Shown here: positions 24,252-36,900 of the stretch, in pieces
Numbering within the stretch: the stretch's first letter is position 1
How the letters are laid out: each line of letters opens with the position of its first letter
Assembly: GCA_944989445.1 (NCBI GenBank)
Contig: CALYLW010001375.1
Location: forward strand, 62,001 to 126,000
Origin: Ampullaceana balthica
Taxonomy: Eukaryota > Mollusca > Gastropoda > Lymnaeidae
DNA: 64,000 bases
Reading direction: 5' to 3'
Position numbers and translations under genes: made by a program
The notes under the pieces: generated by a model
What the model was told of the DNA's origin: nothing
What the model saw: the letters and a program-made list of their open reading frames with translations, nothing else
Database searches by the model: none

Positions 24252-27200
24252 TATAAAAAGATGTTGATTTGCTCCATACTTTCACAGTTCAGAGTAACAC
24301 TTACTATGCTGAAGACATTCTTTTTGTCCAGTAGACCTGTTTCGGCGGACAGGCGATGAGGTGCGTCTAACTACCAGTCCATGACAGATATACGCCCATT
24401 TCTGGAATTTGTTTATAATGCTGTGTGTCTAACTATGTTTAGGAAGATTGAGAGTGCAATGTCTTTTCTCAAGTTGTTTGGAAATGTTTGTAAAGCGATG
24501 TGAGCCTAGGCATAGGATGGAGTGTTGGGATATTATAAGTGTAAAAAATAAATACATGTAAATAAATTCGTTAACTCATCAGTAGTACCAATACATCCTC
24601 CCATTATCTAATCTAAATATTAAATACAATGAATCATGGCTACAGCAAAGTAGAAATACACTTCATAACTTATTTATATATTGGATCATTATTATTAGCC
24701 ATTAGTTTACTTACGATAATTAACTAATTAGAAATGTATAGATTTTTGAAGCTTTTACCTGGCTCACTTGTCAATAGTGCTTATTTAGGCAGGTCACACA
24801 ATACTAAACCAAGTAATAATACCATAATAAAAAGACAGCATCCCCTTAACACATCAATTTAGGCTTCCAACCTGGCAAGCTTCAATTTTAAATTACTGTT
24901 TTAAGCTTAATATTATAACTGTGATTTCAATAAATGAATAAATAGCTCTACTTTTAAATAGCCTGACATAATATTATTGTTGGTTATTGTGTGATAACGC
25001 AAAAGGTAGAAATTTCACTTTGACAAAGCTTTAGAGTTAATTTATTGAAACAGTTCATGTCTAAAAGCAATGTTAACGCTCACTGTACACATTAGTTTTC
25101 CAACAATTGTGTTGTTTTTGTGTGTGTATTTTCCCCCATAACATTTCCACTAATTCCTAAACAAAATAGCACTGTCAGGTTAAGGGCTGGAATTGTGGAA
25201 AGTTAGCTAATGGAATCAGTGTCAAGAGTAAATAGGCGATGGTTTTGTTCTTTGGCATAATCACGTCATGTGTCAGTGCGCGAGTACAAAAACGTCATCC
25301 ACATCTGTGCTCATATGCCACTTTACTTTTTACTGCTATCACCTGATCGATTTTAGACATGTAGTCTTCATGGTGCTGTTATTTCTTATATGGTGCACAC
25401 TAATTTAGGTTGTACAGGATTGTAGACTTGTGTTATAAACTCCCTCCACACTCTCTCTCTCTCTCGCTCCTTCTCTCCCTCTCTCTAGTTGTTTTTAAAA
25501 TTGTTGATTGTTTACAAAAGATATCAACTTTGGCGCGCCGATTGTTCCTCATCATATTTGTGATGTTTCATCCAATCTATACATACTTTCATTTTATTTT
25601 AATTTTGACATTAAGTAAAAAATAATAATATTTTTGAATAATTATTTTTTTATTAAAGGACAGTAACCTTAAAATTAGTAATTTTGAGCGAAGCTGGAGC
25701 TCAAATCTTGGGCGCAGGAAGTATTTGCTCTTACCTAGAGCTTTTAAAATTCTTACTTCTCTGAGCTACAAATTGTATCAAATTTATTGTTTTTTTAAAT
25801 GTGTAATTTTGTTTGTTAAATTTGATGCCTTATTATTGTACCAACTAGTTTTCCCCCACTTATTTACAGCCCTCCTCCCAACTTTTCTATGTAGCCCACT
25901 TTTACATGTAGGCCTATATTGCCAGACACTTTGACAGATTGGTTGTTATCATCTTCTACCTGCTATTTCGGCCCATTCTTCATCTAGCTATTTTTCCTTG
26001 CCTTCGATAACCACACCCGTTTTACATAAATCTTTCCCACTCTTCTACACACACCTATTAAATAACCGAACACAGCTTTGTATTATTTACATAAATCTCT
26101 TAAACCAACGTGAAAATCTTAAGTGTAAAATATTTACCATGCGAACAGGTGGTATCAAAAATCAAAATGATTCCAACCAATGCTTTTTAAAACATTGGTC
26201 ATTTGAGTAAAAAAAAATATGTGTATTGAACCAAAGTGAAAAGATGTTAAATTAAATAATGGAATTTGATTAAAGTTTTGTTTTTAACTGCTGTACTTTA
26301 ACATTGGTTTTGTAAACGGTTTTAATGTACAAAATGTATTTTGAACTAACAGTTGAAATGTGATTCTTATTAAGGTGCCTGTATAATGTATGTCGGTATA
26401 CTGTATGTCGGTGTATTTATATAGCGTCCATAATCATAACGAAATCTATAACGGCTCTAAAATTCAGAAACTGAAAGTCAATACTCAAGAGGGAATCTGC
26501 GAATCTTTCAAATTTTGATGTATCCTTGACTTATTTATCTGGAAAATAATTGTAGTATTATCAAAAGATTAGACTTGACTTTGATTTGAATTTATTCATT
26601 TTAATTGACTCTTACGTTTTAAGAGGTTGGAACGCATTATTAAGCTTTTTTTAAAAAATAAAATTTATTATTTAACTTTGTTTAGAAAATGCATACGGAT
26701 TATGAGTGTGCATCTTTTGTATAATATGAATGTTTTCAATCTTTAATATGCCAAAATAAAGCCTTTATAAAGATATATGTTAAAATGCTTTAAACAGCAT
26801 AATTATTTGAATCATGCTGTCTGATTAATTTAAGAGGTCATGTAAGCTAATTTTCATATAAACATATAAAGATCGAAATTCTAAATAGGTCTGTATATAA
26901 TGGGTGTAACATTTGTTATGTAAAATTAGAAGTTTTGACGCTCACGCATTCATCGCGGCTGTGTAATTTGTCACCATAATCTAATATCCGAAGCCGTGAA
27001 TGCCTGGCCTGATTTTATTTTTTCGTCGTCTCCCAAACAGCAATGGCTTGGGAATGAGCATAATTCCCAACAACAAAGACTCTTTAAAAAATGAAATATT
27101 TCCCAATGGTCGGCATTTCCCAAAGCTAAAAAGAAATTTCCAGACAATAACTAAGCTCTGACTTCAAACAAATATGCTTTCTTGAAATAATTAACAGCAG

Positions 27201-27958
27201 CCCATGACATTCGATATCTTAAATGCAAGCCATTGCTAGCAAAATTGTCCAGGCAGTGCCTACTAACCCCCAAAAAAAGTTAATTCACTGTAAACCATAT
27301 ATACAACTGTTATTTTTGACATACTGACAAAGCTATAATATCAAAATATCGGGGCTTTTTGTGCGACAAATATTTCAAATATTTATCTGCTTCGAAAAAA
27401 TGTTTTCATCAAATAAACTAATGTTAAAGGTTAAAAATGTCAGGCGCAATGTCATCACTTTCAAAATGAACCAATTTTTTAAAAATCATTTGTAAACTTT
27501 ATTTAGATTTTAAAAATATTTGGCCACAGCGAGGTAAAACTTCCTTTTCGATTTCAATTTACCTTAATCTATGAGAACCTGAAATGGGCAAATAAATAAA
27601 CGTTCTCCTCATCAATGTATATCACCAAAGATTTTATTAGTGTGAAAGGAGGGTCTTCTTGATCAGTTCTTTTTTTAAAATGTATATTGTATTAACACAT
27701 TATTATCTAAAGTAAATATGTGCAAGTTTCCTTGACACCAATGTAATTATTGAATTCATGATTGACAAGTTTTGCATCATGTAGGCTATTGACCCCAAAC
27801 TTCTCTTGTGATCACACTCAATAAATGTTTTTAAAATGTGGAGTCTAATGTTTTCATCTCACGTGAGCTATGGTCCAATCAGTAGAAATTATATTATACA
27901 TTATAAAGCTATATTCAGTAGTACATGTAGTGTGGGGCGCGCGAGTGCTTGCTTAAGT
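24252..27958. other. AT-rich non-coding DNA
   Basis: No gene found. A (CT)n-rich tract lies at 25449-25490. Short open frames at 25410-26210 are low-complexity. A somewhat GC-richer island at 26935-27260 contains repeated TTCCCAA words but has no recognised function. Confidence 0.5.
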
Positions 27959-28275
27959 GGAGTGTGTTACGTATCAAGACTGACGAATCAATCGAGTATC
28001 TATTTATCGAAATGACTGTCTTCGCCAGGGAAAAAACAACAGCATGTGTAATACACATCAAAGCTTTCATATCGATTAGATATTTTGACCCCATAGGGCA
28101 AATGAACTTTTGGAGTTCAAAAATTGGAGTGTGTTGCGTATCAAGACTGACGAATCAATCGAGCATCTATTTTCCGAAATGACTGTCTTCGCCAGGGAAA
28201 AAACAGCATGTGTAATACACATCAAAGCTTTCATATCGATTAGATATTTTGACCCCTTAGGGCAAATTGAACTTT
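27959..28275. repeat. Tandem duplication, 167-bp period
   Basis: Two consecutive copies start at 27959 and 28126 (GGAGTGTGTTACGTATC and GGAGTGTGTTGCGTATC). They remain nearly identical through CAAAGCTTTCATATCGATTA and GACCCC-TAGGGCAAAT. The second copy lacks three bases in its AACAACAG segment. The few differences suggest a recent duplication. It has no coding content that I recognise. Confidence 0.9.
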
Positions 28276-28289
28276 TATGTAACCCAATA

Positions 28290-29770
28290 ACGCTCCACAA
28301 AACTGTGATCTTTTTGAAGGTGACGTCAATATTAGTAATAAATATAAGTTGTTTTTTTTAAATTTACTACTAATACTGCAAGGGTTTGTTTGTTTTCTTA
28401 TTTCGAAATAAATCATTAGTTTTCTTTTCATTTACAAGCGTTAAATTTTTCTGAAAATTGTGAATAATTTTAAGTTCATAGCAAAGATGACGTATGTGTT
28501 TTTCAGAGTGTTTTTAAAACTTGTCTCTACGACTTCAAAATTAGATGTCGCTTCAACCTTCATGTCTTGGGTCAAAGTTTAAATAGTAAATTAAATACTT
28601 TAAATGGTCCCTACTGCTTTTTATTTGGTTTAATTTTTTTTTAATCTTTAAAATGGAGTCTTTATGTTAAGATCCCTCTTTATTATTGTTTGATTTTATT
28701 TTTGCTTTCAAAATTCACACCTTAAATTCATCGGGTCTAGGTTTTTTTAAACCGTCTCTCTTAGTTCGAGGGCGATCTTTGACACATTGAGTTCTGAGAT
28801 GAGGCCTGTTTGAAGCCAGAATTTCTAATTTCGCTGTGTCATCGGCTAATCTTCTCGCTTGCTTGATTGTCTCCTTTGGATAATGAAAGTCTTTTATCTT
28901 GGACACAACATTGCCTTCTGATTTAATGGCTTATGATTCTCTTTTTAGTCCGTTTTATTTATGGTTGTGTTTTTTCTTAAATGCTAACCTTCTGTAGATT
29001 AATATTATGAAAGTTATTTCCTTTTTTTTTAATGATCTTTATTAAAAGAAAACGTATACTGTTGGATTACCTCTACCATCCTGATGTTTCCCCCTCGCCC
29101 GCTGACATCCTCTTGGATTAGCCACTAGAAGTAAATTTATTTCAAAAAGTATTCTTGAAGTATACCATTTTGATTTGATGGACACATGTTTTTCTTAACA
29201 TGATAAATCTCCGTTAGCTACATGCCATGGATTAATTAGAAATGTGGTTTTGTTAATAGACATAAGTTAAAGTTTTTTTGGTGTTTTTGTAAAATCTTTT
29301 TTGAAAAGGTATATGAATTTCATTATAAATTATCAAATATATCTTTTCTTCTTCATAAACATTTAATTTCAAATAACTTCTCCCAAAATTTACTTTTGCA
29401 CAAACGAAAATTATGGCTGACAGTCATACACTTGCATACATTTCTGTAGCAACTTTATATATATTTGTTCTTAGTATTTTATTTAACTCAGATAGAATCA
29501 ACCATGCAACAAAGATTTGGTCATATTGAAATGTTTAAGTATAGCTTTTGTTTTAACATTCAACGTGATGAATTACGGTTTCTATATTTTCATCACCGTC
29601 TCCGAAGTATGTTTTATCCGATTGTTTCCCATTAGTATAATTTTACACTTCCACTTAACAACGTGGTTGGGGCAAAGTTGAGCTCGGCGGTTGAAAGATG
29701 CTGCTAATTAGATTATATGAGGTAGAGCAGATCATCCTTTGTCACCGTTATGCCTCAAAGAGTAATATGT
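28290..29770. other. Non-coding DNA upstream of receptor exon 1
   Basis: No gene is supported. A 63-codon ATG-less open frame on the - strand (28715-28906) is polar and basic but matches no family known to me. Confidence 0.45.
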
Positions 29771-29805
29771 GTGCTTTATATACAACAGTGTCACTGGACC
29801 ACTTG
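29771..29805 (+). promoter_or_regulatory. Possible TATA/initiator promoter for the receptor exon 1
   Basis: A TATA-like stretch (TTTATATAC at about 29775-29783) is followed about 26 bases later by TCACTGG, which resembles an initiator. This spacing is normal for an animal core promoter. Transcription from here would give a 5' leader of roughly 290 bases before the ATG at 30096. The leader would contain upstream ATGs. AT-rich DNA produces TATA-like strings by chance, so this is only a suggestion. Confidence 0.2.
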
Positions 29806-30095
29806 ATGAACCCAACTAAATACGAGTACTTCGACCTTTAGCTTTCTGAGACATTATTCCGTCAGAAGTTGTGAGTATCTTCTATGACAGCGCATTATTG
29901 CGCGATTTTTTAAAACTCTTTCATATGGCAAATGATGAATTCAGGGCTACTTTAAAGAAATAAGGTGGTTTCATTATGGACGCATACCTTGGCATTCTTA
30001 CGGACTTATGAACTTAACAACGACCTTTGGGCTTTTTCCAAAGGAAATATAGTGAGACCGACTATTCTCTGAGGATTAACATAACTAACACCACT

Positions 30096-30200
30096 ATGGC
30101 CGAGTTCTCGCCCACTAGCCAGTTCCCTGTCAGATGGCTGGAGAACTTCTACAGTTACACCCCACCCTCGTACATATCAATGTGGGAGAAGACCAACTGG
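30096..30200 (+). CDS. Nuclear receptor exon 1: N-terminal A/B region, 35 codons (inferred)
   Basis: The exon encodes 35 residues starting MAEFSPTSQF and ending WEKTNW. The sequence is rich in aromatic residues, Ser and Pro, like a short receptor A/B domain. The ATG has a strong animal start context, with A at -3 and G at +4. An in-frame TAA at 30015-30017 lies upstream and no other in-frame ATG intervenes, so the start is well defined. The donor at 30201 (TGG|GTGAGT) is close to consensus and leaves phase 0. The DNA-binding exon at 56907 also begins in phase 0, so the two join as NW-SPPPK. I do not recognise this N-terminus from a family. Its membership of the receptor gene is inferred from orientation, phase and the lack of other coding sequence in between. 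Alternatively it starts a different gene. Confidence 0.55.
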
Positions 30201-30662
30201 GTGAGTTTTAAATAGAGATTTATTTTGCTATAAATGTGTAGAATCCATTAGATCATGTATGAATGTTAAATTTTTTTTAAAAATGTTTGATAAGACTGAA
30301 AACATTGATACAAATATTTTGAAATATGAAATATGTTGTTATTATAAATTGACAACTAGTTATGAAATTAAACTCGATTAACAGTTGCCCTTGAGTCCAA
30401 AATACTAGCGTCGTATAACCAAACAAAAATCAACGGTGTTTTCCTAATCACGGAAATCGACCGTCCTCATTGTTACCAGTAGATTTCACCCTACCAAAAT
30501 ATATCTAATTGGTCCAGGCTTCCCCAACCAAACGTGTACAATATTTATGAGTTGAGGGGAGATGTAAGAGAAAGCGTCAGATCAATAGATTGATGGGGTA
30601 GGCCGCCGCTTGATATCCTGGAACCTTGTCAGGTTACTTTGATGACTTTTGTGCTCATTGAC

Positions 30663-30717
30663 AAAATTGCATGTAAGTGCTACACAATTACTAAGTATAG
30701 CACTTAAATGCAATTTT
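30663..30717 (+). other. Intronic hairpin, pre-miRNA-like
   Basis: The arms AAAATTGCATGTAAGTGCTA (30663-30682) and TAGCACTTAAATGCAATTTT (30698-30717) pair at 19 of 20 positions around a 15-base loop. Beyond a 2x2 internal loop, TCATTG and CAATTA extend the stem by about six pairs. The size is right for a small pre-miRNA. It lies 463 bases into the putative first intron. No known miRNA is recognised. Confidence 0.35.
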
Positions 30718-31349
30718 AGCAATTATTATTAGTATCGCCATCGATCCCTTGTCTGGTGCCTCCGTAAAGATATTTAATTTATTTAACCTGAATAATGCCT
30801 CAAGTTAAAAGAACGTCATTTTAATTTTTTTTATAAGACCGTTTAAATTAAATTACTTTATTTTTGAAAATGTAATGTTCAAAATTTACCAAACTTCAAA
30901 ACAACTTCTCTTACCATTTTTTCACATTAAATGTTGAAGGTTTTTTCTTCGTTATATTTTTAAAATATAATTTTGAATTAAAGGTTACGGGGAGAGTTTT
31001 TAAAGAATACACAAGAAATTTACTCTGGAAACATGAGATACCCCGATTAACGGTTGGTGGGTGAGTAGTTGGACGGACGGAAGGGTAGATAGATATGATA
31101 GATTAGATCGATAGCTCGACCGACCGACTGACGGGTGGATGGTTGGAAGCAGAATTGCAAGCAGACGAGCTGACAGACGACAGAAATATTTATGTATAGG
31201 ATAGAGTCAGTTTGCTAGAGTGCGCTTCAGATGCTATACTCAGTATCTAATAGAAAAAGCCTTTGATATTGGTATTTGATCATTTTTACCACGTTTTTAT
31301 TAACTCACTTACGTTCCTGTTTGTGTGTCTGTCAAAGATTTTTCAAATC

Positions 31350-31640
31350 TGCCAACGTAAAATTAAACCACTTTTGATGGTCCTAGAGATCTCAAAATTT
31401 TACCACAGATAGATCTTGGATGACAATGCATTGTATCAAAATTTCAGATCGATTGAATGTACTGTAATTAAATTATTGAATTTTTTAGTTTATCTCTATA
31501 TAAGCATCTCTTATCCGTCTGCTTTTCTTTCACGTGCCAACTCAGTTAACCCGTGACCTCATCCCCGTGGAATTAAAACGTTGGGCGGCCCTTATGAGGT
31601 GTTTGTTAAAATAAATAGAAGTTAAAAAAAAAGATTATTA
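31350..31640 (+). repeat. Family R-related repeat, variant 2 copy A
   Basis: It shares about 160 nearly identical bases with 40563-40720 (ACGTAAAATTAAACCACTT through ATCTTGGATGACAATGCA). It also carries the family core (TTTCAGATCGATTGAATGTA at 31442). Its 3' part contains AACGTTGGGCGGCCCTTATG. The reverse complement of that segment recurs near 47068-47096, and a related one lies at the inner edges of the fold-back at 31898-32247. Confidence 0.7.
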
Positions 31641-31897
31641 AAAGGGGAGCTGAAGAAAATTGAATAAGAAAGCAGTCTTAATATGAATTAGTGTAGTGTT
31701 TTCAATTGATAAGCGTTGGTGTCTGTCCATATGTTTGTGTTTGTGTTGGGTCTAAAATGCCTCACCTCCACGCGGTTATACCTGACACTCCATAACACAT
31801 GGAAACAAAGTAGTCAATTTTGTATTTAATTAATTTTCTTATGTACAATAAAAGTAATATATACTCTATGATTTTACACTTAGACTAAAAAGAGTAA

Positions 31898-32247
31898 AAT
31901 AAATAAAGGTAAATAAGGATTTTTAAAAACCACGTTTTTATAAGTGGACTAAAAAGAAGACAATAATTTAAAACTTATAAGTTCAAGTACTTTCATTTCA
32001 TATGACTAAAAACGTGGGGCGGGTGTTTCGTATAAAAATTAAAGATTTATAATTTAGAAGGCAAAAGAGAGATCTATAAGTGAGAGAATAAATGAACTGC
32101 ATATGTTAAACCTCATAAGCGCCTGCCCCACGTTTTTAGTCAAATTAAATTAGAGTACTTGAACTTATAAGTTTTAAATTATTTTCTTCTTTTTAGTCCA
32201 CTAATAAAAACTTCGTTTTTAAATATCCTTTTTTACCTTTATTTATT
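31898..32247. repeat. Fold-back repeat with about 133-bp inverted arms
   Basis: The left arm (31898-32030) and right arm (32114-32247) are inverted copies with few mismatches. Both contain AATAAATAAAGGTAAA, GTGGACTAAAAAGAAGA/G, AATTTAAAACTTATAAGTTC, and GACTAAAAACGTGGGGC at the inner ends. An 83-base spacer separates them. The transcript would form a long imperfect duplex. No target duplication could be identified, so a fold-back type transposon is likely but unproven. Confidence 0.85.
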
Positions 32248-33185
32248 AAAATCTCACTTGCTCCCTTGAAGCGGTGCTATTCAATGAGATGTAATTTGCT
32301 GCAAAGGGATATTTATTTTTAGCGTTGCTAAGGTACTTGGGGAAATAGCGCCGTGCTCTCAACTCAGCTGTTGGCCACCTGTCATAAAAAGAGCTGATGA
32401 GTAAAATACTCAGTCTTGAACTACTCAAAAACAGATTTAAATTACACTTCGATGGTGAACAAATATCTGGGTATGCCTAAAAAAATTCTTATTGTAAAAT
32501 ATTTATTCAGTTTGTATTAAATGGTGAGATATCAGTAATTATTATGGAGTTAAACATGTAGGGTGTGTAGGGGGATTTCGGGCTAAGTAAAATGACTATT
32601 TCTGGAAATTCACGTTCGTTCAGGTTCTTACAATTGTTTATATTTTTAAAAATATATTTGAACCCTATAGCAATTTAAAAATTAATTCATAAATTCGCTT
32701 TGCGGCTAGGGCAGTGATGACTGTTAAAATAAATGAATGTTAAAATTGGCGTACATATCTCACTTCCTGTGTAGGACGGTTTAAGCTCATTGAATGAGAA
32801 TATTTGTTGAGGAAAATCTATGGCTCTTTGTCGTGCAACTTATAACTATAGAATATAGAATGACCCCTCACAGGAAAGCTGGGAAACCGTTTCCCTAAAG
32901 TTGTGGAGACTGAAAAGTAAATTTGGCACATCAGTTTGAAAGACATCACATTCACTGTTAAAATTTGACTTAACAGTGGTGTCTTTGCTAGTAATAAATA
33001 AAACTTATAAAAATATCAAAGGTGTATCTGACATAAAAGAAACATGGCAAAGAAAGCGTTCTGATAAGACAACAAAGTGATTCACGAGTTTCCGTTTCAA
33101 GAGTACTTATAATACCTTTGATTTTGATGTTATTTTCGCGACACACTAATCATTATATCGAGAAGCAGTGTTAAGAGTTTGTTAA
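32248..33185. other. Non-coding intron DNA
   Basis: No feature recognised apart from a small 9-bp hairpin near 32950-32980 (CACTGTTAA/TTAACAGTG). Confidence 0.5.
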
Positions 33186-33311
33186 ATTTCAACTAAGATG
33201 AATTGAATTCTTATAATCAATTTCAACTAAGATGAATTGAATTCTTATAATCAATTTCAACTAAGATGAATTGAATTCTTATAATCAATTTCAACTAAGA
33301 TGAATTGAATT
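33186..33311. repeat. 34-bp tandem repeat, about 3.7 copies
   Basis: The unit begins ATTTCAACTAAGATGAATTG and ends CTTATAATCA. Exact copies start at 33186, 33220 and 33254, and a partial one at 33288. The copies are virtually identical, so the expansion is recent. Confidence 0.97.
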
Positions 33312-33596
33312 ATTTTTGTGTTTACCGCCATATTATTTAATTTGTTGTGTACTTATCAATAAAATCATAAATAAATATTTTTGATAGGTAATGGTTTTTT
33401 TTTAAATGTTTACACTTTACACATTGATCTTTCGTCAGCATAACCAAAGAAGTATTTGAACAATGAGTGTTTGCCTTACTTCTAACTGGTGTTTTATATT
33501 ACAAACTGTGCTATGTTATTCCAAACACATCTCTTGATTTTATGGGTCTCCACATGCAACCCAACTGAGCACCATTATTGAATATCATTATCGGGA

Positions 33597-33998
33597 TTAT
33601 GAGCCGCAACAATGACCAAGTCACTTACAAGCTATTCTGTTCCTACGACACGCACCAAAACGTTTGGTGAAAGGTCGTTCTCTTTTTGTGCAGCCAAACA
33701 ATGGAATTCTCTACCATTACACATACGTAGTATTCAAACAACCAAGTCCTTCAAGACTGCACTTAAGACGCATCTTTTCAAAATTTATTTTTAAAATTGA
33801 TGAAACAACATTTCTTGTAAATGATTAACGTAGCTTATGTATAATGTATTGTAATTTTGTGTGTTTGTTGTGATATGAAAGTTAATTTAATACTTATAAG
33901 TATGTTATTTCTTTCATGTAAAGCGCTGTGAGCCCAGTTCCTTACTGGGATACAGCGCTATATAAATAATCAATTTATTATTATTATTATTATTATTC
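33597..33998 (+). pseudogene. CR1/L2-type LINE 3' end with hairpin and (TTA)n tail
   Basis: The final codons of a LINE polymerase survive: RTKTFGERSFSFCAAKQWNS, then LPLHIRSIQTTKSFKTALKT and HLFKIYF, then TAA at 33792-33794. FSF-AAKQWNSLP...IRS...SFK..LKTHLF is the widespread C-terminus of CR1/L2/Rex-like elements. A 3' UTR of about 130 bases ends in a strong hairpin (33922-33959: AGCGCTGT...ACAGCGCT with an inner CCCAG/CTGGG stem). TATAAAT and a (TTA)n tail at about 33976-33997 follow, as in other members. It is 5'-truncated but the remaining codons are open. Confidence 0.85.
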
Positions 33999-33999
33999 T

Positions 34000-36900
34000 C
34001 ATTACACAGTGTTGAGCGACAATAATTTAAAATCTTGCTTTTAAATAAAATTTCCTTTAAAAGCCTGCAAAGAATCTTCATTTTTGAAATATGGCAAAAA
34101 GTTAAGGCAAAAAAATAAGCTACTTGATTGTATACATCAATACACGGTACTTATCCTTCGAATTCTCAGCGAAGAGTATGTAATTATGCTCTCTCTCTCT
34201 CTCATCTAAATCGATTTTATTAATAACAAGGCGACGTCTCCATCATTACCCAACGGATATCATGCCCACTACCCCTTGGAAAATAATGATTGGTCCCCTT
34301 CCTGTATACCAGAATTTCAGTGTGACCTCGTGACTTTCCTGTACCTTGCCATCACCCAGTAGACAAGTTTTTATGATTGCGTTGACCTCATTTCGTGGCT
34401 GGCTGTTTTCTAGCTGTGTGAGTTCCCGGCCATGGTCGATAAACGCGTCACTGGGCAACCTTAACGTTATAAATATACCGCATTGTTCAGTTCTGCAAGA
34501 AACCATATGGTGTTTAAAAATACACTGTAGAATTTGATATTAAACTTGCATTGTTTTTTAAAATTATATTTTAATGCCTGCTCTTTCCGTTTGCAAACTA
34601 AAATATGTCCAAAGCATGTACATTGTCATTTATAGTGACATAAACATTTTCTTTTTACAACGTTTTTTTTTGGCAACATCTGCCTAATTGCTCTGTTTCT
34701 CTTCATTGCTTGTTGGTTGAATTATTTGCATTTATTAACCAAAACCGCGTATTAAAAAAAAGGTGCGTTCCCGTTGACTCGTGAAAAAATGCAAAATTAA
34801 ATGATGACCTAGATTAAGTGCTGAGCTAAAATCATCCGTTCAATACGCGTGGGCGGATTATGAATTTTTAAACACATAAAAAGTGAGTTGTATTCTAAAT
34901 GTTTTTAAAATTAAAAAATATATTATTTACAATAGAAGCAACATGAGTTGTCTCTTGCTTTTAATTTTATTTGTTCTCACTAAAAATATTTTGCTGTTAG
35001 TTTTGAAATTTAAAATTACTGACATTGTTATGATGAGACATCTTTAATTTACGATCGACAGATTTTATCCCATACAATTTTTCTTATTAAATGAACAGCC
35101 TTTCGCTTTTCGTCTTCTTAAAAATCTACACTAACGAAAGGTTTTGACAATTTTTTAAAACTTTTTTTTTAAAACTATATACACTTTACATGGTCTTGTC
35201 CACAGATGAGAGTGTCAAAAGCTGATGAACAAACTGCTCTATAAAGCGAGTTGAATATCTAATAGACTTTCAGAAGTTTCAAAGATGAGAAGATTGTTTC
35301 AGTTTAAGAGACATTCAATTTAAAAAAATATAATAATTAAAAATAAACAATCGGGTAAGCTTGTAAAGCTGTGTAAGACTACTCAGTTCAGTGAGATGAC
35401 CTTAAGCCTTAAGCCTTAAACAATAATAAACTAATTATCCCAAATTCTATTAGTTTAGAATTTTAAATGCATCTTTAAGGAGTCTGTAGCATTTTTAATC
35501 TTTTAATCATTGAATTTCGTCCTAAGGTTGTTTTTTTTGTTTTTTTTTAATTTATTTTTTTACAAAAATGTTATTTTTTTCTGGAAATCAAAACAATTAA
35601 GTGCTAAAATGTTATTGTATGTATTTATTCTTTTAATGCTCCAATTCCATTGTAGTTAGATTACAATTTTAATAGAGGGAAAAGCATTGATATCACGAGG
35701 GATTATATGAGCTGGTCAAACCAACAATACGTGTACTAGAGATTTGAAAATGAAATTTTATTTGCTAGTTGCAAGTAAGCTTATGATTATGCTCAAGCCA
35801 AATATCAATTTTCAAGAGGATATTTTATTTTTAGTGCTATTTATAAATTAAAATAATAAGGTTTATTTATAATAGAGCGAAAAGGAACCCAAACGTTAGA
35901 TAAAACATTATTTTTATTTGTATAATCTTATTAAATATAGCCGTATGAAGGTATTGCAAAATGTGGTGAAATTACGAGCATTATTTTGGGAGGGCAGCAA
36001 TGAGGTATAGAATTTTAATTAAAACTACTTATTTTAAATAGAAATTATCCTGCACTACGTTATTCCAAGTTCTGGCAATATTGCTCTTTCCTTAAAGTTA
36101 ATTTTGTAGTTTTAAAGAATTTATTGAAGCTTGCCCATGACATTACCGGCATTACATATTAAGTTAATATAATATGTAAAATCTAAATGATTTTTAGCTT
36201 GTTCTCAAGCGAATTTTTATCATTCGTCCTCATCATTTTAAATACAAACAAAGAAACAAAAAGTGTCTCGCGGCAAACTAGACCTGGTGCCTGACATCTT
36301 ACCATAACTCTACGGCCTCAGAAAATAATATAGCCCTTTCTGAAGTCACATGCATTAACTATGTAGAGCGCTACTAGAAAGAAGGCGCTGTTCATTTGTT
36401 TTCCTCCTCAACCAATCAAGGGGCGCATTTTGACGCGCCACAAATCTCCGTCTACTACAATATTTGAAGATAAGGACGCGCTTTCTATAATATATCAAAT
36501 TTGATCATTTTCTTTTTTTTAATGGAGCTTAGATAATTAAAAGTATTTTAAAAATATTTAAACATGTATGTACTAGAAGAAATAAAAAAACCAAGTTGTT
36601 ACTTATGCAAATTTTACTAATTTTATTATAATGCGAGATATTATGTTTGTGCAATTTGCATAACAAAATATGAGTAAAGGTTTAACTTTTATCAACCTGC
36701 ACTGATTAACAAAATTTCATTTAACAAAACTACTCTGAAACTATAAATTACAAAGAATTGTAAATCTTCTAGCAAGCCAACTAAAATAGCTGTTCATTTA
36801 AGCTTTTAATCACCGTTTAACTTTCCTTAAATAGTCTATCTTAACCAATTGAACAGCCGTGCAGACATATAACGTGTCTCAGACATTTACCAATTACAAG

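Noticed and set aside
28715..28906. 63-codon basic open frame on the - strand
   Set aside because: No recognisable family, no splice or promoter context, and a length compatible with chance.
32386..32420. CTGATGAGT...ACTC resembling a hammerhead ribozyme core
   Set aside because: The GAAA box needed after stem II is absent.
33186..33311. Regular repeats resembling a CRISPR array
   Set aside because: The 34-bp units abut with no unique spacers and the genome is animal; it is a minisatellite.
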